From: Aplidium turbinatum
Taxonomy: Eukaryota > Chordata > Ascidiacea > Aplousobranchia > Polyclinidae
Length of the DNA stretch: 64,000 nt
Direction: 5' to 3'
Assembly (NCBI GenBank): GCA_918807975.1
Contig: OU964920.1
Span: 3,670,501 to 3,734,500 of the forward strand
Shown here in pieces: positions 12,256 to 23,739 of this stretch. The number at the start of each line of letters is the position of its first letter. Within the stretch, counting starts at the first letter, position 1. Under the pieces are notes generated by a model. It worked only from the letters and a program-made list of their open reading frames with translations. It was not told the DNA's origin and ran no database searches. The position numbers and the translations under genes are program-made.

Positions 12256-13746
12256 ATGAATAATTTGAGCAGAAGGTCCAGGGTGGTAAACGATAGACCC
12301 TCAGCCCTGGCCAAAGATCAAGAAGGAAAAATCCCCATTAGGCTACAGGAAGAGGACCAGTACTTATTACCGGTATTATTCGTGACAACGTCTCATAATA
12401 CATGTTTTAAACCAATTTAGGTTTTTTCATGCTTTCCTGAGCATGTGTTGTATTTCATTTCATTGAATAACTTGATACTTGGATATTATCCTTGTGCATT
12501 TATGATGTGCCGGGAGACAACTGGCGGCTGGGAGACAACTTGCCATCTCAGTGGGATTAGTGGAACTGATTACAACATATTTTAAAGAAGATTGCTCAGC
12601 GATTTATCAATGCTTTGAGGTAACGTACATCTATTATTATTTACTTGCAAACACAGATTTTTTAATACCCAACCTTCCCATTCCCGAAAGAACATCTGAC
12701 ACATACTTTGCAAATTTATGTATATATAGCTTATATATAACTTGTGTGATATGAACACCATGCTACTACTGCTAATAAATTTTATTTCATTGCCTTCTTA
12801 GCGATAAGAGTGCGGCTATATGAGTGTTTGACAATGTTTGTATTATTTTCAATATCTTAAAAATGTTAAATTCAATTTGTAGGATTCAGCTATCTCCCAG
12901 TTTGAAGAAACTCGTGTACCAGTATCCAATAATTGTGTGTTTTGGTAAGTTGTGAATGAGCGTTTGTACAATTTTGACTGATGTACAAGTGAACTTTTGA
13001 ATTGCTCACCTAAATATGAAGTTGGTAAATGTAAATATGCACTAATTTCAGTCTTCGTAGTTTCATTTGTGCCTCATTGCATCTGCAGGGCCCACTCTTG
13101 CCAGTGCAGTGAAGTTTCTCGTATTCATCGAAGGCAACCTTGCAATGGAAACCAAGTCGTTTTTTTGTAGCGCTGGCTTACTTCTTCTGCTCATATTACG
13201 TCTTTGCAATGTCATATCCAGATAGTGCAGCTGCAAGTCTGGAGTTTATACAGAGGTAAGTAAACCTGTAATGTGTTTAATTGTTTATGTATGAGCTAAG
13301 GAATAACAATAATGGAACTCCCTCCTTCACAAAGTCATTCATACCAGTGACAAGCTGGTCTGGCTGGAGTGGGATTCAAATCCACGAAGTTCTTGACAGT
13401 GTCTCTCTACTGCAGCTAGTAAGAACTGCACCCATTACCGGAGGGATTGCGTCTTAGACCACTCGGCCATCCAGACTGATTATTAGAGGTGTTAAACTGT
13501 TAATACTAGTTATGTACGCAAGTTCCAAGCCACAACTCCAGAGGATGACGATTATTCTAAGGTTTGTGGAAGTGACAACGCATTCTGATCAATTTGAAGG
13601 TTTCACTACACGATGGTATTGTGGTGTAGTTACAAACATTGCTAAATATCACGGTCAAATTTGAAAAGATCCACTGATATAACTTGTGTTGTTTCCTCAG
13701 ATACTTTGCTCGCATTGGGGTCATCCGTCATGACAAAAAAAAGTGA
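12256..13746 (+). CDS. 3' exons of an unrecognised host gene, possibly decayed
   Basis: Three well-spliced exons in series: 12883-12944 (acceptor TTTGTAG, donor GTAAGT), 13089-13255 (acceptor CTGCAG, donor GTAAGT) and 13701-13746 (acceptor CCTCAG, stop TGA). They give a C-terminus with VYQYPIIVCFG, then FLVFIEGN, then a Phe/Tyr/Ala-rich stretch, YPDSAAASLEFIQR and RYFARIGVIRHDKKK. From memory this resembles the C-terminus of a family of uncharacterised fish and invertebrate proteins, some with SAM domains; I cannot name it. Two upstream open segments may be further exons: 12256-12417 (starts MNNLSRRSRVVNDRP) and about 12545-12613 (VELITTYFKEDCSAIYQCFE, donor GTAACG). The reading frame of exon 13089-13255 is restored only by removing one T from the T7 run at 13160-13166, and the phase of 12545-12613 does not fit the next exon, so this is either a pseudogene or carries sequence errors. 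Confidence 0.45.
13362..13476 (-). pseudogene. tRNA-Leu/Ser-like sequence (pseudogene or SINE head)
   Basis: Minus strand begins GTCTGGATGGCCGAGTGGTC, with a D-arm typical of long-variable-arm tRNAs, and ends with a T-arm (GTGGATTTGAATCCCAC) and TCCAGCC; the acceptor stem pairs at 6 of 7 positions. At 115 bases it is too long for a normal tRNA unless an intron is present, and no clean anticodon stem was found. Confidence 0.4.
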
Positions 13747-14117
13747 GATGTGCACCCTAAAGTACTCCGACTGTGCAACGAGGTCATGCTTCGGCAGGGA
13801 TGTTTGTTATGAAGATTGAAGCAAGTCAAGAAATTCACTGTTCAGTCGCTGCTGCTTCATGCTTCGCCGAAATATAGCCTCGGCTGAACTCTGCAGTTAA
13901 AAAAGCGAATTCACGTGTTCGTGAAACATCAAACAAATAGCTATACTTGTAACATCTTGAGAGATATATTGTGAAACATTGTCGCCAGTGAGGTCTGCTG
14001 TACACAATAAATTTATATCTGCAAATGCACGTGTGTAATATTTACTTGTAGAGAAAGTCATTTTACTCTCATAATGCCGTTTGTCACAAAAACTATTCGG
14101 GAAGTTATTTTGCTGCC

Positions 14118-14345
14118 TGTCCAGAGCAGTAATTTTACTGATCAGAAACATTTAAAAAATGACTATCCGGAGCAGTAATTCTACTGATCAGAAACATTTA
14201 AAAAATGACTATCCAGAGCAGTAATTTTACTGATCAGAAACATTTAAAAAATGACTATCCAGAGCAGTAATTTTACTGATCAGAAACATTTAAAAAATGA
14301 CTATCCAGAGCAGTATTTTTACTGATCAGAAACATTAAAAATATG
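14118..14345. repeat. 46-bp tandem repeat, five copies
   Basis: Unit GACTATCCAGAGCAGTAATT plus TTACTGATCAGAAACATTTA plus AAAAAT; starts at about 14115, 14161, 14207, 14253 and 14299 with exact 46-bp spacing and few substitutions. The array is bracketed by two copies of AAGTTATTTTGCTGCCTGTC (14101 and 14401) and followed by a CAGTAAAATTTTTTAACAGTG end (14428-14448) that mirrors the CACTGTTAAAAATTTT sequence at 7956, suggesting it lies in a MITE of that family. Confidence 0.9.
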
Positions 14346-14517
14346 ACTGTCAACGGAAGTAAAAATACTTCCATTACAGTAAATAAAATTACTACTTGGG
14401 AAGTTATTTTGCTGCCTGTCTAAAGGACAGTAAAATTTTTTAACAGTGAACGTATGACTCAACGTTGCTGAGTAAAAACTATGGCAGTTGTTCTTTTTCT
14501 TTTAACACAGTTTAGAA

Positions 14518-15434
14518 CAGTGGTTCTTAACCTTTTTTCTATCAAGCCCCCCTTCAATAATGGTCATGAGCCTCGCGCCCCCCTAGACTTTAAATAAGTA
14601 TCATACCCAAAAAATTGCATTTTTGTCTGTTTATTGTACACATCAGTAAGATACTTGACACTGCTTCTTAGCAACTAGATTTTTGATGCGAGGTTTAACT
14701 CCAAAGAATGAACAACGTAAGTCTCCTTCAACTCTCAACCTGTTTCTGTACTTGGTCTTGATAGCAACGAGAGCAGAAAATGCAGCTTCACAAAGATACG
14801 TGGATCCAAACATTGTTAGAAATCGAAAAGCCCGAGTTGCGATAATAGGGTAAACAGGAAGGTAATTGGCCCAGAACGTCTCAAGTTCCAGTTCTTTGAA
14901 GTCTTCTTTAGCTTTGGAGTTGAACTTCATCTCAAGAAACTCCTCTTGTCCTTCTTCGAAAATATCAACTACTTCGCATTGAAACGGGTTTCTGATGAAC
15001 TTCCAGGTTTCACGCTTCTCATCCAGATCTGGAAAGTATTTGATGAACTCCGCTTTCAATTCATTAAGGTGGATTTCTATTTGTTTCTTCAACTCAAACT
15101 CAAAGTTACTATCTTTGAGAGCAGAATCCAAGTTACTGAAGCTCGCTGGATTTCCTCGTTCAATTCGACTCTTCCAGAGGTCAAGTTTAGCTATAAAAGT
15201 TCAAATGATGTCATGATGCTTAATGATGTTGATGTTTTTCCCTTGAAGCTAAAGGTTGAGAGTATTCAATGCTTTGCAGATAAATACAATAAAATACAAA
15301 ATATGACAAACAGCATAGGTCCTAGGACATTAAAGTAATTAAAAAAAATTGAAATTGTTGTAGAGCTCGCGCCCCCCCTGGGAGAGGCTTCACGCCCCCC
15401 TGGGGGGGCGCGCCCCCCCGGTTAAGAACCACTG
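14518..15434. mobile_element. hAT transposon relic with transposase 3' end
   Basis: 917 bp with inverted ends CAGTGGTTCTTAACC and an exact 8-bp duplication GTTTAGAA (14510-14517, 15435-15442). Subterminal regions are rich in CGCGCCCCCC. It retains only the C-terminal part of a transposase gene on the minus strand, so it is an internally deleted, non-autonomous copy. Confidence 0.93.
14643..15131 (-). pseudogene. hAT transposase C-terminal fragment (ZBED5/FAM200-like)
   Basis: 162 codons matching the C-terminal part and dimerisation region of hAT transposases of the ZBED5/FAM200 type: FIRNPFQCEV, a segment with DFKELELETFWANYLPVYP, and the dimerisation signature FLTMFGSTYLCEAAFSAL followed by IKTKYRNRLRVEGDLR. 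The N-terminal BED finger and RNase-H-like catalytic residues are absent, so it is not a functional transposase. Confidence 0.9.
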
Positions 15435-18400
15435 GTTTAGAAGAACAGTTTCACTAACTACTCAAGCCTTATAAATCTCTTTGATATTAAATTGTACGTA
15501 GCCCTATAATATCTACAATTATAAATTTGTCATCATAAATCTTCTGTTGTCTTTAACAATGCGGTAAACGTTAATTCAATTATAGATTTTGACAACTTGA
15601 TGTGAACTTTGTCACCATGGGGCCACTTCTTGGCAACCTTATGCGGTCAGGCATGGAGGACCCGAGAAGCGCATCTTTTCAACGAAATAAAAACTAGTTT
15701 TTTATTGCTGTTATTTCTGTAAATACCAAAGAAATTAATAAACTATAAAGAGCTAAAAATAAAGTCGTTACCTGTCCTACACCATGTAAAATAGCGAGTA
15801 AAAAATTCCTTTTTACTTATCATGCTCAGTGTTATAGAAAAAAGCAGCGTAGTAGGCTTACTGTGTTGCCCTTTCAAGGCTAAATAAATCGGTTAATGTC
15901 ACGTGACAATAATTGTGGCCTGCTTAAAACGGTAAAATAAATTATAAGTCAATTGCGAATATGGTAATATAGTGAAGTCCATTGTATTTCATTGCTTGCG
16001 GTACAACAATTCTTGTGACAAACACTCTTAAATGACCCTTAGTGAACTTCTCATCTGAAGAGGAAGTGAAAACTATTCTATCTGTTGTTAATTTTTGTGA
16101 TACGTTTATAGTAATAAGGCACGTGCGAGCTAAGACATGCTTTAGCTAGCATGTACCTCATGACTGTACCAAATAGATAGTTGCTCAAATCTTAAACCCT
16201 CAAATCTTAAACCCTTTAAATCTTTAACCCATCATTTCAAATACTGTATCTGTATATTGTATTGCCATCTCCATGGTTTACAACCACCATCATTCTAACG
16301 TGTATAAACATCATTATTAGATGAATAAATACAAATGAACAAGTTCTTTCGGTAGCTGTATTCTCTTTCTGTTTAAAGCATTTAAACTCTTGCCTTGGCT
16401 AACGTTATCACCCGAAGCCGGTATCTTCAGACGCTGAAGTCTATGCACTACATTTTCAATTGCGCGGTTTCATTTATCTAAACACGAGGCTGCCTACATT
16501 ATTTTGCGTTTCCTGTGTTTAACAGCATTCCACAACACAGCTCTGCTTGTTGTTCATTACGTCACTCTAGTATTGCGAGGATGACGTGTGCCCACAAATA
16601 ACTGAGTCTTCGTACGACAGAGTAGGCCTAAAAATGCAAAACTATGGAGTCGAATGGAGATTACTGAGACCTGGTATTGTACAACTTCAAAGAGTTAAAA
16701 AAGTTCTTTGAAAAAGTTATTTATATATATGCAACTTCAAAAATTTACTCTAAAACTTTAAACTTTTATGAAAATTTCCGAGTTTGTTGAACTAGGCTAC
16801 TTTTGTATCCACAGATTGAACGAAGCTTTACGTCGGAGTAAAAAACATATAAACAGCGGTTCCTTTTTTTGTAACAAGATGAAAATTTATCTTGTTTCTG
16901 TCAAACAGTAACAAAGTTGACCAGTTGCATGCGTGTTAGCATCTGATACAGCAACATGCGGTGTTTTGTAAACAAACTACAGTACATGCACTTCCTCTTG
17001 GCGATCTTGCTTACAAAGACAAATCCACAATGCTATGACTAATGCCACGGTCTTTGTTTTGGTCATGAATTTTTTTTTAAAGAAACGTATTGTGATGTAG
17101 TTCAAACGCTTGAAAATGCTTCAAGGACACGCAAAGTGGTGCATTTCTTGTATGTTTTGTTCGCACCACATTTAGAAGCGACAATGTGCCACAAAAATAA
17201 ACGATCTAGAATGCTCAGACTTGCATTAACTTCCTCTGGCGTTATTAGCTTTGCTATACAAAGGTTTGTTACTGAATTCTTTATTTAACAACCTACTAGA
17301 CTTCTGATTGGTTGTTCTTTAAACTATAAGCATGAGTCTATTCAATTGCATATGGTGGTTTAGACAGTACGCTAGCTCTCAGCCTTTCAATATGTAAATT
17401 ATTGTTACACTACATTGATAACTTCTTTCTTATGACTGGCTCTTCAATGAATATTTCCAACACAAAAAACTATTGGTACGTTCAAAAAAATAAATATTTT
17501 GTTTTAGTTCAAACTTCTTTATTTTAAGCAAAAGGCTTTTTTGTTTCTTTGCAAATTCAAAATAAAGTGAACAATGTGGCATTCATTCAAACTTACAAAT
17601 GTGGCAAAAAAATATTTAGGAAAGATTTGTTTCGACACAATTTTTGCTTTTTATGTCATCTTGTACTAAATGCTTAGCGAAGAACTTTGTTTCTACTAAA
17701 AATAAAACATTTTTATCATAAAATTGTAATTAGCTGGACTTCTCACAATTAGGAACACTAAATGACGGTTTCAATGATCAAAATTGCCCTCGGATTTAGG
17801 CCACCATCACAAGTTCAAGGGTGGGAAAAGACAGAGCTCCACCATCGTTGGAGCGGCGATAAAAGAAGCGTCTCTACAATGCTGAGTCGAATGCTCAAAA
17901 ATCAAAATCAATGACGGTTACAGATGGGCCAATAAATGTGGCAATGCATTTATACTCTGGTTGAAATATTCAAAAACCCAGCGGCATGAAGTTTGCACTC
18001 CGAACAACTCTACTGCTACTCTGCTCACTCAAGCCATGTTGCCAATGTATTGAAAATTTTAAGTGGAATAAACGAGAATCTAAACTTTTTTGATCTTTGT
18101 CAAACCTTCAAGGCAACCAAATAGCCGAATCACTCACAGCGCATATTGCAAGAATTAGCATTTCTTTCATTTAATCATATAAGTGACGTTGGGGTGATCG
18201 CCCATTTCGAGGAAGTGCCTTTGTGCCAGATTTGCTTAGTTAGTGTTAGCGTTTCTCTATTTTTTTTCTATAAGCCATGTTGCCATTGTGTAAAAAAAGT
18301 TTGAGATGTTTAGTATCAAGAGGTAAACTACATACAGAACGAGACTGTTTATCAAGCATCAAATTATAATCTTTCTGCGTTGCGTTACTGTTACTATTGT

Positions 18401-18760
18401 TTCACAGTATCTCTGGACGTCAAATCGAAAGTGATCTTTTATCTATGACGTCACCTTGGTTATCAGCAGACTAAACAAAGAAACCACAACCATTTCTTAT
18501 GACCTCACAACATCGAAACTGGACACAGATTCGCCACTAAGTTGATCAACAAAAAGATAAAAAAGCAACACCCTCGTTCTTTTCCAGTAAGCCTACAATT
18601 TTTCTGAAGCGGGCTACTCAGATACCCACCAATGACCAATAGATCCAACAAGTGACCTGAAGAAGCTACGTTTGAAGAGTGAAGACAACCTAAATACGTC
18701 ACAAGCCAGACTGTGTTCTTCCGTCATAACATAAGCTAGGAGATCTCAACCTTTTAACTG
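15435..18760. other. No gene recognised
   Basis: AT-rich, no long open frame, no recognised repeat except the degenerate hammerhead-like motif at 16393-16430. A tRNA-like SINE head may begin near 18775 (CTGGCCGAAGAGTTTCGG ... GATCGATTCC). Confidence 0.5.
16393..16430 (-). ncRNA. Degenerate hammerhead-like motif
   Basis: Minus strand: CTGAAGA, TACC/GGGT stem around a CGGCTTC loop, GATA in place of GAAA, then ACGTTA. Similar layout to Penelope-type hammerheads but one invariant base of the second box is changed and helix I is not evident. Confidence 0.3.
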
Positions 18761-19139
18761 TCGTTCATACCAGCTCACTGGCCGAAGAGTTTCGGCTTGG
18801 CTCTTGTGCTCGTAGATCTGAGATCGATTCCAGGACGGGTCATACCGAAGATTTTAAAAACTGCGCCGATTGTGTTCTTTCTTGCATAAAACGCAGTAAA
18901 GGTAAATCAGGTAATAATGAAATGACATTCTAAGTCTGATACAAATTTAAACATGAGCCCTGTCGCTAAAAGGCCTTTGTAGTTGTAGCTAAAAGCGACA
19001 ATAAATAAAAACGTAACAGGATTATTTTTATTTAGAGTCGTTTATCCTTGTACGGAATTCCATACGGAAACTCTACACCCCCGTATATTTTTGAAACAGA
19101 TTCTCACATTTTGAAAAAAATCTATTCTTTCTGAGCTTT

Positions 19140-19260
19140 TCTATTTGAATAAGCTGAAGGTGCTATTATTATGGCATAATTGGTTCTTAATAAACTATGC
19201 TAAGAGATTAGCTTGTTGTGCAAACACCAGCATTCGTAGAATGCAAATCAGCAGTACATG
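19140..19260 (+). repeat. Interspersed repeat, second copy of 6475-6600
   Basis: Shares the order AGCTGAAG, GCTATTA, TTCTTAA, TTGTTGTGCAAA, CCAGCATT, GAATGCAAAT and AGCAGTAC with the first copy. The hammerhead-like boxes are altered here (CTGAAGG and no GAAA). Confidence 0.6.
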
Positions 19261-20266
19261 TTGCCTTTCTTAGCCATTAAATGGTTTTCTTTATCTTTCA
19301 AGCGCAGAGCACACGTTGGTGCAAACGGTAAAAAGTTATTTCTGCCACTTGTCCAATTGTTCTAGCCATCTGACATTCATATAAGTTCTGTTGGTTGTTT
19401 AAATTGAATTGAATTGAATTGAACCGCGTTGATTCACTTTCAAATTTGAATGACGGCAAGACGACATTCCCTCTATGTCATTGTGTGTTGTGTGCGTCAG
19501 TGGAGAATCTCTGTATCTTTTTGATTTGCTCAAAATCATCGTCTTCGGACGTTAAACGTAGTTGAAATGGCAATATGTGAAATGAAATAAATTCGTGTTT
19601 CAAAAGCATTGGATAGACACTTCAATGACATATGAAAAAATGAAAATATAACATTTTAAAACATTACATTGCTTTAAAAAGGCTGGAGTAAGTTTGCATT
19701 TTACGGGCAGGATTGCAATTCCTTCCATGCTTTTGTTGAGCGATTTAAAATCCATATAATCCGATTTTCGCAAATCTGATTATTTCTACACTTCAGCACA
19801 ACAATTGCAAACATAATGTAATGCGGTGTAGGCTACATTTACTTCTAATAAATTCCGAATGTTGACATAACATTAACGTAATTTACCCTCAACTCAACGC
19901 TTTTCGACTTTTCTGTTTTCATTGATTTTATTAGTGTCATTTCCCTACGGGTTAAAGCACACTAAAATGCTCAGAAAAAAACATGAAATTCTTCAACTAT
20001 TGCAGCTATTAGAGTGATCAGAGGCAGTTGCTTCATGTAACAAACCATGTCGCTCTTCTGTAAATGTCAGTTTACTTCAACAGTGAAAAAAGATTTTGCT
20101 CCAGACTGGAACCGAACCTCAATTTTATGTTTAAATGAAGTTTGCTGTTTAGAATTGCCAGTTGAAGTTTGTATAAGCGAGCTGAGACCATGCAATGCAC
20201 TCTGTTAAATTTCGACACTGCAATGCATTTTGATATTATAAGCGCAACATTGAACAAAAGGTGCTC

Positions 20267-20349
20267 AGCCCGCAAATTAGTCCTTTTTACATAGAGTTAA
20301 TGTATGCAGACGTTGATTCAATGTAAAAAAGGACTGATTTGCAAGGGCT
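20267..20349. repeat. Palindromic MITE copy
   Basis: AGCCCGCAAATTAGTCCTTT on the left pairs with AAAGGACTGATTTGCAAGGG on the right; the GTCC/GGAC block differs from other copies in both arms. Confidence 0.85.
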
Positions 20350-20434
20350 AGGCATTGACCAAAAGATAAGATTCATTTAGGATTTCAGATTCATTTAGAA
20401 AGCAAAATACATTTATTCGAATAAGTTCAGATTA

Positions 20435-20515
20435 CCCAGGCAGCAAAATCCGTCATTTTTACATTGATTCAACGTCTGGGAATCAATGTAAAAATGACGG
20501 ATTTTGCTGTCTGGG
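20435..20515. repeat. Palindromic MITE copy with TA flanks
   Basis: CCCAGGCAGCAAAATCCGTC to GACGGATTTTGCTGTCTGGG, with TA on both sides (20433-20434, 20516-20517). The central CTGCAGACGTTG is deleted to CTGGG. Confidence 0.9.
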
Positions 20516-20529
20516 TATAGCGTCCTTGT

Positions 20530-22190
20530 TTTGTCGCTTCTACCATTGCCTAGACCTCTGCTATGTTTGGTATATATTGTTTTTCGTTGTGATGGCCCAG
20601 GAATAAAAAAAAAAAAAAACTGAACCGAACTGTACTTTCTTGTAGTTATATAGGCCTATCTGTAAATAAACATTTTGTAAATAATTATGTATTTGTGATA
20701 GATGTCAAAACGTTATTCACAACTGGTAATAAATGTGACTGGACAAGACCGCGTAGTAAACTATCTCTAATTAATCAATATTTTCAATCAATTTATCTTT
20801 ACTCTATCTTTTTGAAACCTTTGCACTTCTGCATCGAAATTTGAAACACTACTTTTTTCTTGCATGCATTCTACCATTTAGATTTATTGATGAAAACATG
20901 GGGGGTAAGTTTTGCTAAACTCTTGATACACAAAAAAAAAATAATCGTTTTACATCTAATTTGAAACAAAAATTAACAAACTTACATTTTCTCAGCATTT
21001 TTTTTTTCAAAGTAGCTTTGCACACAAAATTTATAAACTTACGTTAAAAGTAGCCTGCTAGTACAAAAATGTAGCCTAAAAGATATTTTCAGCAGCACTT
21101 TTCCAAATATGAAATCTTACCATCTAGTTTGCAGTGGCTATTTTCTTTTAATTACAAGTTCATCAATTTATCAAAATTGACTCTAACATTTTCAAAACAA
21201 ATTATTTCAACCGTCTCAGCTGTACTTCGTTTCATCAACCTGTCCTTCGCCAAGTCGCTACCTTCTGATGTATGACGTAACCCAGTCCAGGTGCAAACTG
21301 TATTGTTGCTGTTACTTTAAAATAGATCTAAGCTTCTACCCACTTATGCGTCATAATATATCCGCGTTGGCGATCAATATGACTTTAATCAGGTGCCAGG
21401 GTAGTACTCATAGATCTTCTAATTCGCAGGAAAAAGCACAGACAACTTTAAACAAATGCCATGGATTGAAAAAATGGATTGAAATTGACTTCTGCGTTTG
21501 AACAATAAAAAAATTGTAGTGGTATAGTTTTGATGCACTACAAGTATTTTGCTTTAAGGACTTTTCTTTCAAATTTGCATCATAATTTCAATGTGACTAC
21601 AATGAAACACGCATTAATTATCCAACTGCTTTAGACAAAGTCGCGATTGGTGCGACTTCTAATGCGCCTGACCAAGAATCGAACCCAGAACAATTAGAAC
21701 AGCGCTCGAATCATTATCATGTCTAGTCCAGTATTGAAATAGCCACTTGCGTACAGACCCAAAATTTTATAGCTTTGATCAATCAAACCTTAAATTTTTT
21801 ACTGAAACTCTCAACATGCCTTTGTGCTTGGTTACAACAAAGGTTATCAAACTGTGCGTCGCGACGCATTGGTGCGTCGTTTCAATTTTCCAAGGGCATC
21901 GCACAATAATTCCGTTTCGTATCTAATTCTAAACTCAATTGCAAAAATAAAATGTTTGCAGATATTATTATTCCCTAACAAGCATTCGAACTCATTATTC
22001 AGAAACTACGGATTTTGTTGTCTGGGAAGGCTACTAACAAGCTAGGCTTTCTCCCTCAACAGATAAAATAAGATTTAACAATGCTCAAAGCACGCGCGGT
22101 AAGTAGCAAAACGATTGATGTATTCAAAATAGGCCCACACTGCGATGATTGCGATTTAATTTTGCACCGAACTTTCAAAATCCCTGTGAC
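20530..22190. other. No gene recognised
   Basis: AT-rich. A tRNA-like B box (minus strand GGGTTCGATTCTTGG near 21675) is the only recognisable signal apart from a half MITE at 22009. Confidence 0.45.
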
Positions 22191-22195
22191 TCTAA

Positions 22196-22290
22196 CCCAG
22201 CTAGCAAAATCCGTCCTTTACAAAACTTATATGCTTTTTAGCATTTTTTCATCGCCCGGTAACGTTCAAACGATGTAAAAAGGCCGCTTC
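22196..22290. repeat. Palindromic MITE copy, degenerate
   Basis: Starts CCCAGCTAGCAAAATCCGTC and ends with AACGATGTAAAAAGGCCGC; the centre is unrelated. An isolated half copy (ACGGATTTTGTTGTCTGGG) is at 22009-22027. Confidence 0.55.
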
Positions 22291-23229
22291 TTATACGTAG
22301 GTCGATTTCAATTAAACGTGACGCATTCGTAGCTTTGTTGAAAGACAAGAGCTTTTGTTTCAATCATTGTTTCACACAAACTTTGAAGAAATTCAAAGTT
22401 GAAAATATTACAAACGTTGACTTCTTACTTTCTACAAACTTGAAAAATCATTTGTCAGTGCATTTACTTGACATTGTGACTGTAAGCTATTGTGTCCATG
22501 TCATATTACAGTTTTTGTAATTTCTCCAAACTTTAACAATAACCATTGGAGCATAACAACCGCGATTACCGAAAACACTTCTTTTTATCGTCAACGCCGG
22601 GCACAGGAAAATTGAAAAAGAAAGGTTTTTTTTGCAAGTTTTTGAAAAAAAAAAAAAACTGCAAAAAATCATCTCAAATCCATTAGCACTGCAAAATATG
22701 GTTCAATCAGGCACCGAAATAATCGACTGAACAATTTTTTTGTCCAGGCCGTAAGCTAGTATTGAGTTAAACGAAACGTCAAGTTATCCGGGCAGGGTAT
22801 AACGCAAAAATAACGCAAAAATAACGCAAAAGCATAGGCGTTAATTGTGCCAAGACTAGAAAAAAAAGTGACAAGTTAGCAAGTGTTGAGATAAGCGGGT
22901 CATACTATATAAAAAAGTAGGCTATAAAATATTGCTGGCTAGGGTTTGCAACATGCTAAGACCACTTGACAGCAGTTGAACTACTTGATCACTTGCTATC
23001 TTCAAGAATAAAAAACCAGCAACGTTTCACAATCTTGTTTTGCTCGGTAACAGCTGGTGATTATGTTTATGGTAAATATCTTACAAGACTAGCCAGATAA
23101 TTTTTAAATTAAAGCTGTTCCGATAAACGTTTTCTAATAGTTTTCTTCAAGTAAGTTAGTAATTAACAGGTTTCAAAAAGTAAAATTTATTCGTAGTTTA
23201 CTACCGTACTACAAAGAAGTTTTAAGATC

Positions 23230-23465
23230 AAGCGGCGCTGGTTCGACTCTCGAAGTGTGCGCTTGAGCAACGCATTTCAGAACTGCTCTGGATTCAGCGG
23301 CACCTAATGGAATGGATAATTTCCCGGAAACAGCACTTCAACAATTGGAAACTTCGCTCTGTCAATTGTGACCGGCCCTGCGTCAAAAGCCTCTACAAGT
23401 ATGCGAAACTATCAGGACTAACCTGGCTTTGTCTGTTCAAGGATAAAGATTCAAAACCAAACGTA
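23230..23465 (+). mobile_element. SINE-like repeat
   Basis: B-box-like CGCTGGTTCGACTCTC followed by a body shared with 32120-32325 in PEX5 intron 1-2 (AATGGAATRRT, ACTTCAACAATNRAAA, AGCCTCTACA, GTATGCRAAACT). Limits approximate. Confidence 0.5.
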
Positions 23466-23646
23466 GTACGCTAAGAGTTGATGTTTTAGAAAATTTAACA
23501 AGCGAAGTAGCATTTAGGCTACTTTTAGCTTCCTAGTTCTTTGCCAGAGCTGACCAGATCTTCACAATAGCCTACCTCTGAAAAAAACTTAGCCAAAAAC
23601 GTCACCTATAGGCTACCACCGTCCACCAAGTAATGCTTAACTCTGT

Positions 23647-23734
23647 CCCAGACAGAAATTCAACCGTTTTTTACAATGTTTAAGAATCAATGCAATGTTC
23701 AATCAAAGTAGAAAATGGTCGATTTTCTGTCTGG
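23647..23734. repeat. Palindromic MITE copy, degenerate
   Basis: CCCAGACAGAAATTCAACCG to TGGTCGATTTTCTGTCTGG. Outer arms pair; the centre is decayed. Confidence 0.7.
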
Positions 23735-23739
23735 AGTTG

